A stretch of 64,000 nucleotides of DNA from Evansella clarkii (GTDB taxonomy: Bacteria; Bacillota; Bacilli; Bacillales; Salisediminibacteriaceae): positions 2,348,670 to 2,412,669 of the forward strand of contig NZ_KV917376.1 of the NCBI RefSeq assembly GCF_002019695.1. The letters are read 5' to 3'. The position numbers were made by a program, and so were the translations under genes. Every line of letters begins with the position of its first letter. The first letter of the stretch is position 1. This document shows positions 44,450 to 55,907 of this stretch, piece after piece. Under the pieces are notes generated by a model. The model saw nothing but the letters and a program-made list of their open reading frames with translations, made no database searches and had not been told where the DNA came from.

Positions 44450-45430
44450 ATGGCTGATCACCAACTGCCTTTTGAAAAACCAATTATTGAATTAAGAAAT
44501 AAAATCACTGAATTAAAAGAATTTACAACTGAAAAAGGTATCGATCTATCCGGAGAAATCGAAAAACTGGAAGGGCGTCTGGAACAGCTGGAGAAAGATA
44601 TATATGGTAATCTTACTCCCTGGGAACGCGTGCAGATTGCCAGGCATACTAAAAGGCCAACCACAAATGATTACATAAACAGGCTTTTTACAGACTTTAT
44701 GGAATTACATGGTGACCGTTTGTACGGGGACGATAAAGCGATTGTCGGAGGTATTGGAAAATTTAACGGGGTACCGGTAACCGTAATTGGGCATCAGAGG
44801 GGAAAAGATACAAAAGAAAATATAAAGAGAAACTTTGGTATGCCTCGTCCAGAAGGATACAGGAAAGCGCTCCGGCTAATGAAACAGGCAGAAAAATTCA
44901 GCCGTCCGGTTATTTGTTTTATTGATACGAAAGGCGCAGATCCGGGAATTGAATCCGAGGAGCGGGGGCAAAGTGAAGCCATTGCCCGCAACCTGCTGGA
45001 AATGGCGGGACTCAAAGTTCCCATAATATGTATTGTTATTGGTGAAGGAGGAAGCGGAGGCGCGCTGGCTCTCGGTGTAGGAGACAAAATATATATGCTT
45101 GAGAATTCAACGTATTCAGTTATCTCTCCAGAAGGAGCTGCTGCTCTCTTATGGAAAGATTCTTCACAGGCAAGACGCGCTGCAGAAACGATGAAAATCA
45201 CTGCTCCTGACCTCTCGAATCTTGACCTCATTGATGGAGTAATTCCTGAGGTTCGCGGAGGAGCTCACCGGAATGTGGATGAGCAGGCTGCCAATATTCG
45301 CCAAATTATTGAGAGCTCCCTTGACGAACTGGGGAAATTAGGAAAAGAGGAGCTTGTAAGCCAACGTTATAATAAATTTAAAAAAATTGGTGAGTACGGC
45401 AGTGTAAACGGTATCAATACTATGGTATAA
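44450..45430 (+). CDS. accA: Acetyl-CoA carboxylase carboxyltransferase subunit alpha
   Basis: A 326-residue alpha subunit. It starts [12 protein letters not shown] after AAAAGGAGGG, and contains the N-terminal helical segment (about 15-55, [13 protein letters not shown]...) and the oxyanion-hole region [13 protein letters not shown] (about 197-209). It completes the carboxyltransferase with AccD; biotin carrier and carboxylase subunits are elsewhere. A terminator follows, ending the operon. Confidence 0.97.
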   Translation: MADHQLPFEKPIIELRNKITELKEFTTEKGIDLSGEIEKLEGRLEQLEKDIYGNLTPWERVQIARHTKRPTTNDYINRLFTDFMELHGDRLYGDDKAIVGGIGKFNGVPVTVIGHQRGKDTKENIKRNFGMPRPEGYRKALRLMKQAEKFSRPVICFIDTKGADPGIESEERGQSEAIARNLLEMAGLKVPIICIVIGEGGSGGALALGVGDKIYMLENSTYSVISPEGAAALLWKDSSQARRAAETMKITAPDLSNLDLIDGVIPEVRGGAHRNVDEQAANIRQIIESSLDELGKLGKEELVSQRYNKFKKIGEYGSVNGINTMV

Positions 45431-45437
45431 GGTTTTC

Positions 45438-45466
45438 GCTTTCCCGGGAACGGGAAAGCTTTTTTG
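45438..45466 (+). terminator. Terminator of accDA
   Basis: GCTTTCCCG (45438-45446) pairs with CGGGAAAGC (45451-45459), followed by TTTTTTG. Confidence 0.9.
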
Positions 45467-45544
45467 TATGACGTCTGATCTCTGTTGTTTTTAATAAATG
45501 AAAGTGGTATTTTTAACACATATTAAAAAATGAAGACACTTTAA

Positions 45545-46522
<978 letters not shown>

Positions 46523-46667
46523 TAAATGCTGCTTTATTATTTTCTTCCCAAAAGGGGAAAATGATCTAAACAGCCGGGACAGGCAGTTTTGTCCTGGCTT
46601 TCGTTTGGGAAAAGAGTCTGTAAGGATTTATTTAATGCTTTTTGTTTAAAACAGAGGAGGATATCAA

Positions 46668-48422
46668 GTGAGAAAAACTAAAATTGTATGTACTATAGGT
46701 CCAGCGAGTGAAAGTATTGATAAGCTTAAAGAACTGATTTCAGCCGGAATGAATGTAGCCAGGCTTAATTTTTCCCATGGAGACCATGATGAACACAGAG
46801 CGAGAATCCACAACATCCGTAAAGCGGCTGAAGAGCTTAACCAGAATGTGGGAATTCTGCTCGATACAAAAGGCCCTGAAATTCGTACACATACTATGGA
46901 AGGCGGAGAAATTGAACTTGAGCTTGGTTCCACAGTAAAAATCTCTATGACTGAGGTAGTGGGTACACGTGAGAAGTTCTCAGTTTCTTATGAAGGTCTC
47001 ATTAATGATGTAAACGTCGGTTCCATTATCCTTCTGGATGATGGCCTGATCGAACTTAGAGTCACTGAAATGGGAGACAACGAACTTACTGCAGAAGTAA
47101 TTAACAACGGTGTCCTCAAGAACAAAAAAGGTGTCAACGTACCTGGTGTAAGTGTGAACCTGCCGGGGATCACAGAAAAAGATGCCAATGATATTATTTT
47201 CGGTATAAAAGAAGATGTTGACTTTGTTGCAGCGTCTTTTGTACGCCGGGCTTCTGATGTACTTGAAATCCGCGAGCTGCTTGAAGAGCATAATGCAGGC
47301 CATATTCAGATTATCCCTAAGATCGAAAACCAGGAAGGCGTCGATAATATTGACGAAATCCTGGAAGTCTCTGACGGTCTGATGGTTGCCAGGGGAGACC
47401 TTGGAGTGGAGATTCCTGCAGAGGATGTACCTCTTGTACAGAAAGATCTGATTAAAAAATGTAATAAGCTTGGAAAACCGGTTATAACAGCTACCCAAAT
47501 GCTTGATTCCATGCAGCGTAACCCTCGTCCTACACGTGCAGAAGCAAGTGACGTTGCCAATGCTATTTTTGACGGTACGGATGCAATCATGCTTTCCGGC
47601 GAAACTGCTGCAGGCTCTTATCCTGTAGAATCTGTACAGACAATGAGAAACATTGCCGAGAAAACAGAGACAGGCCTGAAGTATGAAGATATTCTCCGCA
47701 AGAGAAGTAAAGAAAGCGAACAATCCATAACAGATGCTATCAGCCAGTCTGTTTCCCATACGGCTTTAAATCTTCATGCTGCTGCTATATTGACAGCTAC
47801 GGAGAGCGGACATACAGCGAGAATGATAGCCAAGTACCGTCCTGAGTCACCGATTGTGGCAGCAACCAGCAGCAAGCAGGTTTGCCGCGCACTTTCTCTT
47901 ACATGGGGAGTTTATGCTCAGGTGAGTGAACGGGTAAGCACAACAGACGAAATGCTTCAGATGTCAGTTGATGTGGCCATGAAAGCCGGTTATATTAAAC
48001 GCGGCGACCTTGTAGTTATAACTGCCGGAGTCCCTGTAGGCAAAAAAGGCACTACGAACCTTCTGAAGGTTCATGTAGTGGGGGAAGTTGCTGCAAGAGG
48101 ACAAGGTATCGGCCGCAAAACAGCTACTGGTAAAGCTGTGGTAGCATTAAATGCAAAAGAAGCTATTGAAAAAACAACTCAGGGAGATATACTAATTACT
48201 CCTGCTACAGACCGTGATATGATGGAAGCCTTTGAAAAAGCATCTGCAGTTATAACGGAGCAGGGCGGTTTGACATCACACGCTGCTGTCGTAGGCCTGA
48301 GTCTTGGCATTCCTGTAATCGTTGGAGTTGATAAAGCAGTTGATCTCTTTGAGGATGGTGAAGAAATAACTGTTGACGGCCACCATGGCGATATTTACAA
48401 AGGACAGGCAAGTGTAATATAA
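46668..48422 (+). CDS. pyk: Pyruvate kinase with C-terminal PEP-utiliser domain
   Basis: A 584-residue pyruvate kinase of the long Bacillus type. The barrel carries [10 protein letters not shown] (4-13), [10 protein letters not shown] (about 65-74) and the signature [15 protein letters not shown] (about 219-233); residues about 475-584 form the extra PEP-utilising-like domain ([25 protein letters not shown]). A GTG follows GAGGAGG. It catalyses the last ATP-forming step of glycolysis and follows pfkA after 145 bases without a terminator. Confidence 0.97.
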   Translation: MRKTKIVCTIGPASESIDKLKELISAGMNVARLNFSHGDHDEHRARIHNIRKAAEELNQNVGILLDTKGPEIRTHTMEGGEIELELGSTVKISMTEVVGTREKFSVSYEGLINDVNVGSIILLDDGLIELRVTEMGDNELTAEVINNGVLKNKKGVNVPGVSVNLPGITEKDANDIIFGIKEDVDFVAASFVRRASDVLEIRELLEEHNAGHIQIIPKIENQEGVDNIDEILEVSDGLMVARGDLGVEIPAEDVPLVQKDLIKKCNKLGKPVITATQMLDSMQRNPRPTRAEASDVANAIFDGTDAIMLSGETAAGSYPVESVQTMRNIAEKTETGLKYEDILRKRSKESEQSITDAISQSVSHTALNLHAAAILTATESGHTARMIAKYRPESPIVAATSSKQVCRALSLTWGVYAQVSERVSTTDEMLQMSVDVAMKAGYIKRGDLVVITAGVPVGKKGTTNLLKVHVVGEVAARGQGIGRKTATGKAVVALNAKEAIEKTTQGDILITPATDRDMMEAFEKASAVITEQGGLTSHAAVVGLSLGIPVIVGVDKAVDLFEDGEEITVDGHHGDIYKGQASVI

Positions 48423-48429
48423 TTTTGTA

Positions 48430-48461
48430 TGAGGAGGGACAGAATCCCTCCTCATTTTTAA
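48430..48461 (+). terminator. Terminator of pfkA-pyk
   Basis: TGAGGAGGGA (48430-48439) pairs with TCCCTCCTCA (48445-48454), followed by TTTTTA. Confidence 0.9.
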
Positions 48462-48539
48462 TATCTTATAAGGATTGACTGAAACAAATCGCGATGCAAT
48501 TCGTATATATACTGAATACAAGGAAAGTAGGCTGGTATT

Positions 48540-48941
48540 ATGGGGAAAATATTATTATTACTGCTTATAGTTGTCCCGGCTCTGGAAATTGCAGTTTTAA
48601 TACTGGCAGGCAATACATTTGGTATTCTTGTGACATTACTTTTAATTGTACTGACAGGGGTCCTGGGAGCTGCTCTTGCTAAGAAGGAAGGCTTGAACGC
48701 CATAAGAACCGCCCAGATGCAGGCCTCACAAGGCCAGATACCGAGCGGTGTCATACTTGATGGTGTTTGCATCCTTGTTGGTGCTGTTTTGCTGTTAACT
48801 CCAGGGTTTATTACTGACGGTGTCGGTTTCTTTTTACTCCTTCCACAAACACGAGCGATATTAAAAGGCTTTCTGCAGCGAATATTTGAAAAACTGATCA
48901 ATTCAGGAAAAGTTGTTTTTATTAATAACAGACGCTGGTAA
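48540..48941 (+). CDS. fxsA: FxsA-family membrane protein
   Basis: A 133-residue membrane protein with helices at about 3-40 and 65-95. LVVPALEIAVLILAG and LLLTPGFITDGVGFFLLLP match the FxsA family (B. subtilis YtzA), named for suppressing phage T7 exclusion by F in E. coli; the normal role is unknown. It follows pyk as in B. subtilis. Its ribosome binding site is weak (GGAAAGTAGG). Confidence 0.9.
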   Translation: MGKILLLLLIVVPALEIAVLILAGNTFGILVTLLLIVLTGVLGAALAKKEGLNAIRTAQMQASQGQIPSGVILDGVCILVGAVLLLTPGFITDGVGFFLLLPQTRAILKGFLQRIFEKLINSGKVVFINNRRW

Positions 48942-48970
48942 AACTCGTAGTCGCGGAAAAAACAGAAAGA

Positions 48971-49018
48971 AAAGGCTGACCTGCAACCGAAAGCCGGTTG
49001 ATAGGACAGCCTTTTTTC
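48971..49018 (+). terminator. Terminator of fxsA
   Basis: AAAGGCTG (48971-48978) pairs with CAGCCTTT (49007-49014), with an inner CAACCG/CGGTTG stem, followed by TTTT. Confidence 0.85.
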
Positions 49019-49039
49019 ATCTTGAAGCGCGGAAAATCA

Positions 49040-49315
49040 CGGCGAACGGTAACGCAAGAGAGTCTTGTATGCCCACTGGAGTAAAAATACGTGAAGAGCG
49101 GTAACGTGAGAGGTTCTCGCATGCCCGCTTGAGTAAAAATATGTGAAGAGCGGTAACGCAAGAGAGTCTCACATGCCCGCTTGAGTAAAAATATGTGAAG
49201 AGCGGTAACGTAAGAGCGTCTCGCATGCCCGCTCGTGGATAAATTCGCAGAGAGCGGTAACACAAGAGTACCTCCCCATGCCCGCTCGAAGAAAAAATCA
49301 TACAGATCAGTAATG
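49040..49315. repeat. 52-bp tandem repeat array C (six copies)
   Basis: GCGGTAAC-type starts are at 49046, 49098, 49150, 49202 and 49254 (exactly 52 bp) and a degenerate copy near 49307. Each unit reads GAGCGGTAACGCAAGAG then ATGCCCGCT, so GAGCGG/CCGCTC arms flank a GCAAGAG core. It lies between the convergent fxsA and ytvI genes. Units align with those of array B read on the opposite strand. Confidence 0.93.
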
Positions 49316-49460
49316 CAAGAGCACCACAATAACGAACCTCCAAAAAACAAAAAAAAAAGAGAGCGCATTAGCATCCTGCTCCGCCTCCCCGCCAGCCTAA
49401 ACCATAGACAATGCACCGACCAAACGCCCCAAAAATGCCAACCTCCTGAAACTTTTAAAA
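49316..49460. other. Gap before ytvI, no recognised feature
   Basis: An A-rich segment followed by C-rich sequence; no hairpin or gene was recognised. Confidence 0.4.
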
Positions 49461-50582
49461 TTATGCTTTTCTGGCGCCATCTTTAATATATTTGCCAATC
49501 TCTTCGATTACACCTGCTTTAATGAGTGACTGGGCGATGATAAACAGAGCCGGCCCCATGAGGAGACCCAGCACCCCGAAAATTTGGTAGCTTAAAAATA
49601 AAGTAATGAGCAAGGCGAGGGGAGGGATGCCTATATGCCTGGAAATTATTTTAGGTTCAGCCAGCTGCCTCTGGATGATTACTATAGCGTATAAAACAGA
49701 CAGCCCAATTGAAAGGCTCCATTCCCCTGAAAAAAAGGAGTATAAGACCCACGGTATAAATATCAGGCCTGTACCTAAATAAGGGAATAAATCCACCAGT
49801 GCGATGAGCAGAGCTGCTGTGACTGCATATTTGATTTGAAGAATGAGCAGTCCTGTAAGCACGATGATCCCGGTTATTGAAACTAAAATAAATTGTGCAA
49901 GAGCATAACCGGTCACAGCCTGTTTTAAATGAAAAATAATATTTCCGGCAAGCTTATTAATTTTCCTGTGAATTTTACTATTCAGCCATTCCATCATTAC
50001 TGGCCAGTCCTTCGTGATAAAAAAAGAAGCGAGAAGGGCGAAAAAAAACACAGTAAGCGCATTAGGAAGAGACAAAATCAGTTCAGCGAGATTATTAAGG
50101 AAATACTGAATAACACTTCCAGCCTGGCTTCCCAGGTCTGTAAGCAAAGATTCTATCTGTGAATCAACGGGCATTTGCTGTTCTTCGTTACTTAGTTTTC
50201 TTGTGAAAGCGAGGAGCCTTTCATAAACAGGGAGGACAGTAGTATCAAACCATTCATGAAGCTTGTAAAATCCGTCTTCGATATGTCCAGGCAGCGACTT
50301 TGTAAGGTGGTTCAGCCCGGCAGCTATTTCAGCAATGAGCAGTGTGAATGCTGCGAAAAACAAAAAAATGAAACTGGAAATAACAAGGAAAACAGCAGCT
50401 GAGCGATGCCAGCCAAACTTGTTTTCAAGAAAGTTAACAAAAGGGAGAAAAATTAAAGATAATAGCAGTCCTATCAGGAAAGGGTATAAATAGACGGTTA
50501 ATACATACAGACCTGCACAAATAATGATTATCCATAGTACAAGGAAACACACACGGGTAAGCAGCTGAGTATTGCTTCTCAT
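49461..50582 (-). CDS. ytvI: AI-2E-family sporulation membrane protein YtvI
   Basis: A 373-residue polytopic protein of the AI-2E transporter family with about seven to eight hydrophobic segments. DLFPYLGTGLIFIPWVLYSF (about 265-284) and GIPPLALLITLFLSYQIFGVLGLLMGP (about 318-344) are family motifs. In Bacillus YtvI is annotated as a sporulation integral membrane protein. AGAAGGAG precedes the ATG. It is divergent from ytwI. Confidence 0.92.
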   Translation of the reverse strand: MRSNTQLLTRVCFLVLWIIIICAGLYVLTVYLYPFLIGLLLSLIFLPFVNFLENKFGWHRSAAVFLVISSFIFLFFAAFTLLIAEIAAGLNHLTKSLPGHIEDGFYKLHEWFDTTVLPVYERLLAFTRKLSNEEQQMPVDSQIESLLTDLGSQAGSVIQYFLNNLAELILSLPNALTVFFFALLASFFITKDWPVMMEWLNSKIHRKINKLAGNIIFHLKQAVTGYALAQFILVSITGIIVLTGLLILQIKYAVTAALLIALVDLFPYLGTGLIFIPWVLYSFFSGEWSLSIGLSVLYAIVIIQRQLAEPKIISRHIGIPPLALLITLFLSYQIFGVLGLLMGPALFIIAQSLIKAGVIEEIGKYIKDGARKA

Positions 50583-50752
50583 ATATTGGCTCCTTCTGAA
50601 AATATCCTTAAGACAAGCTATGTTTCTGAAAAAAGAATATGACAGAAGAGGATGAGATAAAGCAGCAAATTGAACTTTATGAGCTAAGTTTTTTTTTATC
50701 TTCTTAAGGGTATGTTAATATTATCGTAAGGTTGTATAGGAGGATGAAGTGG

Positions 50753-51214
50753 TTGCTCAACCAGGCTGTATTGTTTATGCTTGCTTTGCTTTTAATAGGG
50801 GTACTGGCTAAAAACCAGTCGCTCATAATAGCAGTTGTTTTTCTGCTTGCTGTTAAATGGGCAGGTTTAGGTGAGAAGATATTCCCATTTGCGCAGCAGA
50901 AAGGGATACATATCGGTGTAACCATTATTACAATTGCCGTTCTCGTTCCAATAGTTACCGGGGAAATCGGCTTTAAAGAATTGCAGGAAGCGCTTAAATC
51001 GTATTATGCATGGATAGCCCTTGCTTCCGGTATATTTGTTGCTGTCATAGCGGCAAACGGTGTAGAGCTGCTTCAAAACGATCCTCATATTACGGCAGCA
51101 CTCGTCTTCGGAACTATCCTTGCAGTGGCTGTTTTTAACGGAGTGGCGGTGGGCCCGTTAATCGGGGCCGGGATAGCCTATATGGCGATGAGAGTAGTCC
51201 AGTTTTTCTCCTGA
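50753..51214 (+). CDS. ytwI: DUF441-family membrane protein YtwI
   Basis: A 153-residue protein with four hydrophobic helices, DUF441 family. KIFPFAQQKGIHIGVTIITIAVLVPIVTGEIG and NDPHITAALVFGTILAVAVF are conserved in B. subtilis YtwI. The TTG at 50753 follows AGGAGG by nine bases and yields the family-like MLNQAVLFML; the ATG directly adjoining that site is too close. Function unknown; it lies just before citZ as in B. subtilis. Confidence 0.88.
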   Translation: MLNQAVLFMLALLLIGVLAKNQSLIIAVVFLLAVKWAGLGEKIFPFAQQKGIHIGVTIITIAVLVPIVTGEIGFKELQEALKSYYAWIALASGIFVAVIAANGVELLQNDPHITAALVFGTILAVAVFNGVAVGPLIGAGIAYMAMRVVQFFS

Positions 51215-51274
51215 AAACAGTGGGAAAACTCGCTTGATTATTCTTACAAATTAAAATAATAGTATAATTAAAAG

Positions 51275-51302
51275 TTCACAAAAAGTTTAAAAATGGTATA
51301 AT
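51275..51302 (+). promoter_or_regulatory. Sigma-A promoter of the citZ operon
   Basis: TTCACA (51275-51280), 16 bases, consensus TATAAT (51297-51302). It leaves a leader of about 265 bases before citZ. No CcpC or CcpA site was confidently located. Confidence 0.65.
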
Positions 51303-51309
51303 AGGACTG

Positions 51310-51560
51310 TGGCGTTCCAGGTTACATATCCTTACCTGTTTGTTATCCAGCAGTATTTTTCGTAACCGCTTACGCGGGGAACGTGGTTACGTGATGATTT
51401 GTGCAATAAGGAACACGTTTCAAATAAAGTATTTCCATAAAGCGTTTTTAACTTGATAGCACTGAGTATTTCATCGTTCGTTATTCTGATACGTTTTCCT
51501 TTCATAAATCTATCATCTTTATTACTATATTAGGAAAGTTACCCCCTAAATTTTCAACAA
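51310..51560 (+). promoter_or_regulatory. Long 5' leader of citZ-icd-mdh
   Basis: About 250 bases of untranslated leader. One clear stem is CGTAACC (51361-51367) / GGTTACG (51385-51391). In B. subtilis the citZ leader is bound by the aconitase CitB; whether that element is present here cannot be judged by eye. Confidence 0.45.
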
Positions 51561-51573
51561 AGGAGAGGTAGGT

Positions 51574-52689
51574 ATGAGTACAACTAAAGGTTTAGAAGGT
51601 GTAGTTGCAACTACATCCAGTGTAAGCTCTATTATTGATGGGGTCCTCACATATCATGGGTATGATATTGATGATTTAGCGGATAATGCTAGTTTTGAAG
51701 AAGTAGTCTACTTGCTTTGGAACCACCGGTTACCTGATTATGAAGAGCTCCAGAGCTTTAAAAAGGAACTGGCAGATGCGGCAGCAGTTCCTGAGGCTGT
51801 TATTGAGCAAATGAAATCTTACCCTATTAAAGATGTACATCCGATGGCTGCGCTCCGCACTGCTGTTTCGAACCTGGGATTGTTTGACAGTTCAGCTGAT
51901 GAAACAAGTGAAGAAGCAAACAGGCAAAAAGCAATCAAGCTGCAGGCTCAGCTTCCTACGCTGGTAACAGCATTTTCCCGCATTCGGGATGGGAAAGATC
52001 CTGTTGCTCCAAAAAACGATCTGAGTTTTGCGGCAAACTTCCTGTATATGCTTAATGGGGAAGAGCCTGATGAAATTTCAGAAAAGGCATTCAATAAAGC
52101 ATTAGTATTACATGCTGACCATGAACTGAATGCATCTACATTTACTGCGAGAGTATGTGTTGCTACACTTTCAGATATGTACTCAGGTGTAACTGCTGCT
52201 ATAGGCGCATTGAAGGGTCCGCTTCACGGTGGTGCTAACGAGCGCGTTATGAAGATGCTCAGTGAGATTGGCGAAGTGGAAAAAGCTGAACCATATATAA
52301 AGGATGCCCTTGACCGTAAAGTGAAAATTATGGGATTCGGCCACCGTGTATACAAAAATGGAGATCCGCGGGCTAAACATTTAAAAGAAATGTCCCGCCA
52401 GCTGACTCATATTACCGGGGAAACAAAATGGTACGATATGAGTGTAAAAATTGATGAGATCGTGACAAACGAAAAAGGCCTGCTTCCAAACGTAGATTTC
52501 TATTCTGCATCTGTATACCACAGCCTTGGAATTGAGCACGATCTGTTCACGCCAATTTTTGCAGTTAGCCGTATTTCCGGCTGGATCGCTCATATTCTTG
52601 AACAGTTCGAGAATAATCGTCTCATCCGCCCGCGTGCTGAGTACACAGGGCCTGACCGCCAGGAATGGCTGCCAATCGAGAAAAGATAA
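51574..52689 (+). CDS. citZ: Citrate synthase
   Basis: A 371-residue citrate synthase that condenses oxaloacetate and acetyl-CoA. The catalytic set is present: GPLHGGANE (His), MGFGHRVYKNGDPR (His) and LPNVDFYSASVYHSLGI (Asp). AAAGGAGAGG precedes the ATG. It is first in the citZ-icd-mdh operon; a hairpin at 52716-52749 separates it from icd and may adjust relative expression. Confidence 0.98.
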   Translation: MSTTKGLEGVVATTSSVSSIIDGVLTYHGYDIDDLADNASFEEVVYLLWNHRLPDYEELQSFKKELADAAAVPEAVIEQMKSYPIKDVHPMAALRTAVSNLGLFDSSADETSEEANRQKAIKLQAQLPTLVTAFSRIRDGKDPVAPKNDLSFAANFLYMLNGEEPDEISEKAFNKALVLHADHELNASTFTARVCVATLSDMYSGVTAAIGALKGPLHGGANERVMKMLSEIGEVEKAEPYIKDALDRKVKIMGFGHRVYKNGDPRAKHLKEMSRQLTHITGETKWYDMSVKIDEIVTNEKGLLPNVDFYSASVYHSLGIEHDLFTPIFAVSRISGWIAHILEQFENNRLIRPRAEYTGPDRQEWLPIEKR

Positions 52690-52715
52690 TAGTTTTATAA
52701 ATTAAAGAGAATTAC

Positions 52716-52749
52716 GGAAGGGAAGGAGCCTTTAATTACCTTCCTTTCC
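52716..52749 (+). promoter_or_regulatory. Intercistronic hairpin between citZ and icd
   Basis: GGAAGGGAAGG (52716-52726) pairs with CCTTCCTTTCC (52739-52749) with one G-U. No T-run follows, so it may stabilise mRNA ends rather than terminate. Confidence 0.55.
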
Positions 52750-52794
52750 TCATGTAATTACATATTTGATCATACTATGAGGAGGAGTTATTTT

Positions 52795-54060
52795 ATGGCA
52801 GGCGAAAAGATTACAGTTAATAATGGTGTTCTTAATGTGCCGGATACACCGGTTATCCCATTCATCGAGGGTGACGGCATCGGCCCGGATATCTGGAAGG
52901 CAGCTTCCCGTGTAATGGAAGCTGCTGTTGATAAAGCATACAGCGGCAAAAAGAAAATCGAATGGAAAGAGGTTCTCGCAGGAGAAAAAGCCTATGACAA
53001 GACTGGCGAATGGCTCCCTCAGGAAACACTCGATACAATCGAGGAATATTTCATTGCAATTAAAGGTCCTTTAACAACTCCAATCGGCGGTGGCTTCCGT
53101 TCACTTAACGTAGCACTTCGCCAGGAACTTGACCTATACGCGTGCCTCCGTCCTGTACGCTGGTACAAAGGGGTGCCGTCTCCGGTTAAACGCCCGCAGG
53201 ATACAGATATGGTTATCTTCCGTGAAAACTCTGAAGATATCTATGCAGGTATTGAATATCAGAAAGGCACTGATGAGGTTAAAAAACTGATCGATTTCCT
53301 TCAAAATGAAATGGGAGCTACGAAAATCCGTTTCCCTGAAACATCCGGAATCGGTATCAAGCCAGTATCTGAGGAAGGTACTCACCGTTTAGTGCGTTCT
53401 GCGATTGAGTATGCTTTAGAGCATGGAAGAAAAAGCGTAACTATCGTTCATAAAGGAAACATCATGAAATTTACAGAAGGCGCGTTCAAAAGCTGGGGTT
53501 ATGAGCTTGCTGAAAAAGAGTTCGGTGACAAAGTATTCACCTGGGCACAGTACGATAAGATCGTCGAAGAAAAAGGCCGTGACGCAGCGAATGAAGCTCA
53601 GTCAAAAGCTGAAGATGAAGGTAAGATCATCGTTAAAGACGCAATTGCTGATATTTTCCTTCAGCAAATCCTTACTCGTCCGAAAGAGTTCGATGTGGTT
53701 GCAACAATGAACCTGAACGGAGACTACATTTCTGATGCTTTAGCTGCACAGGTTGGCGGTATTGGAATTGCTCCAGGGGCGAATATCAACTTTAAAACTG
53801 GTCACGCTATTTTCGAAGCAACTCATGGTACTGCTCCAAAATATGCGGGCCTTGATAAAGTAAACCCTTCTTCTGTCCTTCTTTCCGGAGTACTAATGCT
53901 TCGTCATTTAGGATGGGTTGAAGCAGCAGATATGATTGAAAATGCTATGGATAAAACGATTGAAAGCAAAGTAGTAACTTATGACTTTGCCCGTCTTATG
54001 GATGGTGCAACAGAAGTGAAAACTTCTGAGTTTGCAGACGAACTGATCAAAAACCTCTAA
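52795..54060 (+). CDS. icd: NADP-dependent isocitrate dehydrogenase
   Basis: A 421-residue isocitrate dehydrogenase that makes 2-oxoglutarate, CO2 and [18 protein letters not shown] (about 22-34), the substrate loop [29 protein letters not shown] (about 97-125) and [13 protein letters not shown] (about 143-155) are intact. The ATG at 52795 follows GAGGAGGAG; an upstream codon at 52777 lies before that site. Middle gene of the citZ-icd-mdh operon. Confidence 0.98.
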   Translation: MAGEKITVNNGVLNVPDTPVIPFIEGDGIGPDIWKAASRVMEAAVDKAYSGKKKIEWKEVLAGEKAYDKTGEWLPQETLDTIEEYFIAIKGPLTTPIGGGFRSLNVALRQELDLYACLRPVRWYKGVPSPVKRPQDTDMVIFRENSEDIYAGIEYQKGTDEVKKLIDFLQNEMGATKIRFPETSGIGIKPVSEEGTHRLVRSAIEYALEHGRKSVTIVHKGNIMKFTEGAFKSWGYELAEKEFGDKVFTWAQYDKIVEEKGRDAANEAQSKAEDEGKIIVKDAIADIFLQQILTRPKEFDVVATMNLNGDYISDALAAQVGGIGIAPGANINFKTGHAIFEATHGTAPKYAGLDKVNPSSVLLSGVLMLRHLGWVEAADMIENAMDKTIESKVVTYDFARLMDGATEVKTSEFADELIKNL

Positions 54061-54094
54061 AACGGGATTCCCGGTTGGAAGGAGACGGATAACA

Positions 54095-55036
54095 ATGGCT
54101 ATTAAACGCAAAAAAATCACTGTTGTAGGCGGAGGCTTTACAGGGACAACAACAGCGCTCATGGCGGCCCAAAAGGAGCTTGGGGATGTTGTAATAGTTG
54201 ATATACCCCAGAATGAAGATCCTGTAAAGGGGAAAGCGCTGGATATGATGGAAGCCAGCCCTGTACAAGGTTTTGATTCCAATATCACTGGAACATCCGA
54301 TTATAAAGATACGGCGGATTCTGATATTGTTGTCATTACTGCAGGGCTTCCAAGAAAACCAGGTATGAGCCGTGACGACCTTGTTGCTACTAATGCCAAT
54401 ATTATGAAACAAGTAACAAAGGAGATTGTAAAATACTCTCCAGACTGCTATATTATCGTGCTGACAAACCCTGTAGATGCGATGACATATACAGTTTTCA
54501 AAGAATCCGGATTTCCTAAAAACCGTGTTATCGGCCAGTCGGGGGTGCTTGACACTGCCCGTTTCAGAACATTTGTTGCACAGGAGCTTAATGTCTCTGT
54601 AGAGGATGTAACAGGCTTTGTACTTGGCGGCCATGGTGACGATATGGTTCCTATGCTGCGCTATTCATACGCTGGAGGCATCCCTCTTGAAAAACTGATT
54701 TCTAAAGACCGCCTGGATGCTATCGTGGAGCGTACAAGAAAAGGCGGCGGAGAGATTGTTAATCTTCTCGGTACAGGAAGCGCATATTATGCACCTGCGG
54801 CATCGATCGTTCAGATGGTTGAGGCCATTCTTAAAGATAAAAAGCGTATCCTTCCTTCCATTGCTTATCTGGAAGGCGAGTATGGCTATGAAGACCTTTA
54901 TCTGGGAGTGCCAACTATTCTCGGCGGAGATGGAATCGAGAAGGTAATTGAACTCGAACTGAATGAAGATGAAAAAGAGGCATTGCAAAAATCTGTTGAT
55001 TCCGTGAAAAACGTCATGGAAGTATTAAAACAGTAA
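54095..55036 (+). CDS. mdh: Malate dehydrogenase
   Basis: A 313-residue lactate-dehydrogenase-like malate dehydrogenase that oxidises malate to oxaloacetate with NAD+. The NAD-binding [15 protein letters not shown] (about 11-25), the substrate-binding [10 protein letters not shown] (about 87-96) and the catalytic His in [14 protein letters not shown] (about 173-186) are present. AAGGAGACGG precedes the ATG. It ends the TCA operon at a strong terminator. Confidence 0.98.
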   Translation: MAIKRKKITVVGGGFTGTTTALMAAQKELGDVVIVDIPQNEDPVKGKALDMMEASPVQGFDSNITGTSDYKDTADSDIVVITAGLPRKPGMSRDDLVATNANIMKQVTKEIVKYSPDCYIIVLTNPVDAMTYTVFKESGFPKNRVIGQSGVLDTARFRTFVAQELNVSVEDVTGFVLGGHGDDMVPMLRYSYAGGIPLEKLISKDRLDAIVERTRKGGGEIVNLLGTGSAYYAPAASIVQMVEAILKDKKRILPSIAYLEGEYGYEDLYLGVPTILGGDGIEKVIELELNEDEKEALQKSVDSVKNVMEVLKQ

Positions 55037-55069
55037 TAGCCAGTTCATATTATTCACGATTTAAACAAA

Positions 55070-55106
55070 GAAGAAATCCGGCCAAGTGCCGGATTTCTTC
55101 AAATTT
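55070..55106 (+). terminator. Terminator of citZ-icd-mdh
   Basis: GAAGAAATCCGGC (55070-55082) pairs perfectly with GCCGGATTTCTTC (55088-55100), followed by AAATTTTA. Confidence 0.88.
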
Positions 55107-55299
55107 TATGTATAGCAATAGTTAAAATAGCAATAAAGTATAGTATATTTAGATTATATACAGCTAGTTTGAAAGCTCGCGACACAGACAGTAAATGATG
55201 AAAGGCAGCTGTCATGCTAAACAGTAACTGCAAGATAAAGCTTTTTGGAAACGCTTACTTAACGGTGGAAGTGAAATGAGCTGAGAGGGAGGACTTTTT

Positions 55300-55782
55300 G
55301 TGTTTACAAAGAAAAGGAAAAAACTAGGAAAGACGATTGATACTTTAAAAGCCGGAGAAAAGATATCTGTTGAGAAAAAGATTGAAGACAGAGATCTGCT
55401 GTTGTACCTGGGTTTTACAGATGATGCTAACCCTGTATATATACAGCATGATTATGCTTCACGTACCCCTTTCGAAAAACCTATTGTCCCGAATATAATG
55501 ATAAATGGCTATTTATCTTCCGCGGTTTCTATGTCCTTGCCAGGGCCAGGAAGTGTAATAAAAAAGATCTCTCTTTCTTACCCAAAGCCACTATACCATT
55601 ATGGCACTCTTAACCTGGAACTGGAAATATCAGAAGTGCGGCACAAAGAACATCTCGTTCTCATCAAAGCTACAGGGAAAGATGGACTTGGAGATCTCGT
55701 CCTGGAAGGGGAGCTGGAAGTCTGCCCGCCTTACCCATGGAAACCGATGACATACGATGCAGGTACTTTTGAAAACTTTTAA
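55300..55782 (+). CDS. MaoC-family (hotdog) hydratase-like protein
   Basis: A 160-residue single hotdog-fold protein of the MaoC/(R)-enoyl-CoA hydratase family. The catalytic-type pattern DDANPVYIQHDYASRTPFEKPIVPNIM (about 41-67) places Asp and His as in hydratases. Such genes commonly lie between mdh and phoP in Bacillaceae. A GTG start follows GGGAGGA. The acyl substrate is unknown. Confidence 0.87.
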   Translation: MFTKKRKKLGKTIDTLKAGEKISVEKKIEDRDLLLYLGFTDDANPVYIQHDYASRTPFEKPIVPNIMINGYLSSAVSMSLPGPGSVIKKISLSYPKPLYHYGTLNLELEISEVRHKEHLVLIKATGKDGLGDLVLEGELEVCPPYPWKPMTYDAGTFENF

Positions 55783-55815
55783 AATACCTGAAAAGAGAGT
55801 CCACCAGCGTGCTTT

Positions 55816-55907
55816 ATCTGCGACAGGTAACCGCAGGAGCACTTATTACCTGCGACGAGTAACCGCAGGAGCACTTATTACCTGCGACGAGTAATCGCAG
55901 GAGCACA
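55816..55907. repeat. 32-bp tandem repeat (three copies)
   Basis: Units start at 55816, 55848 and 55880, each reading CTGCGACnnGTAACCGCAGG then AGCACTTATT. TGCGAC and CGCAGG arms give small hairpins. It directly precedes the third 51-bp array. The 32-bp period equals the extra spacing in those arrays, though no sequence match was seen. Confidence 0.85.

Noticed and set aside
46980-47759. 259-residue frame on the minus strand inside pyk
   Set aside because: It lies entirely within the pyruvate kinase gene, is cysteine-rich and has no start signal; an antisense shadow.
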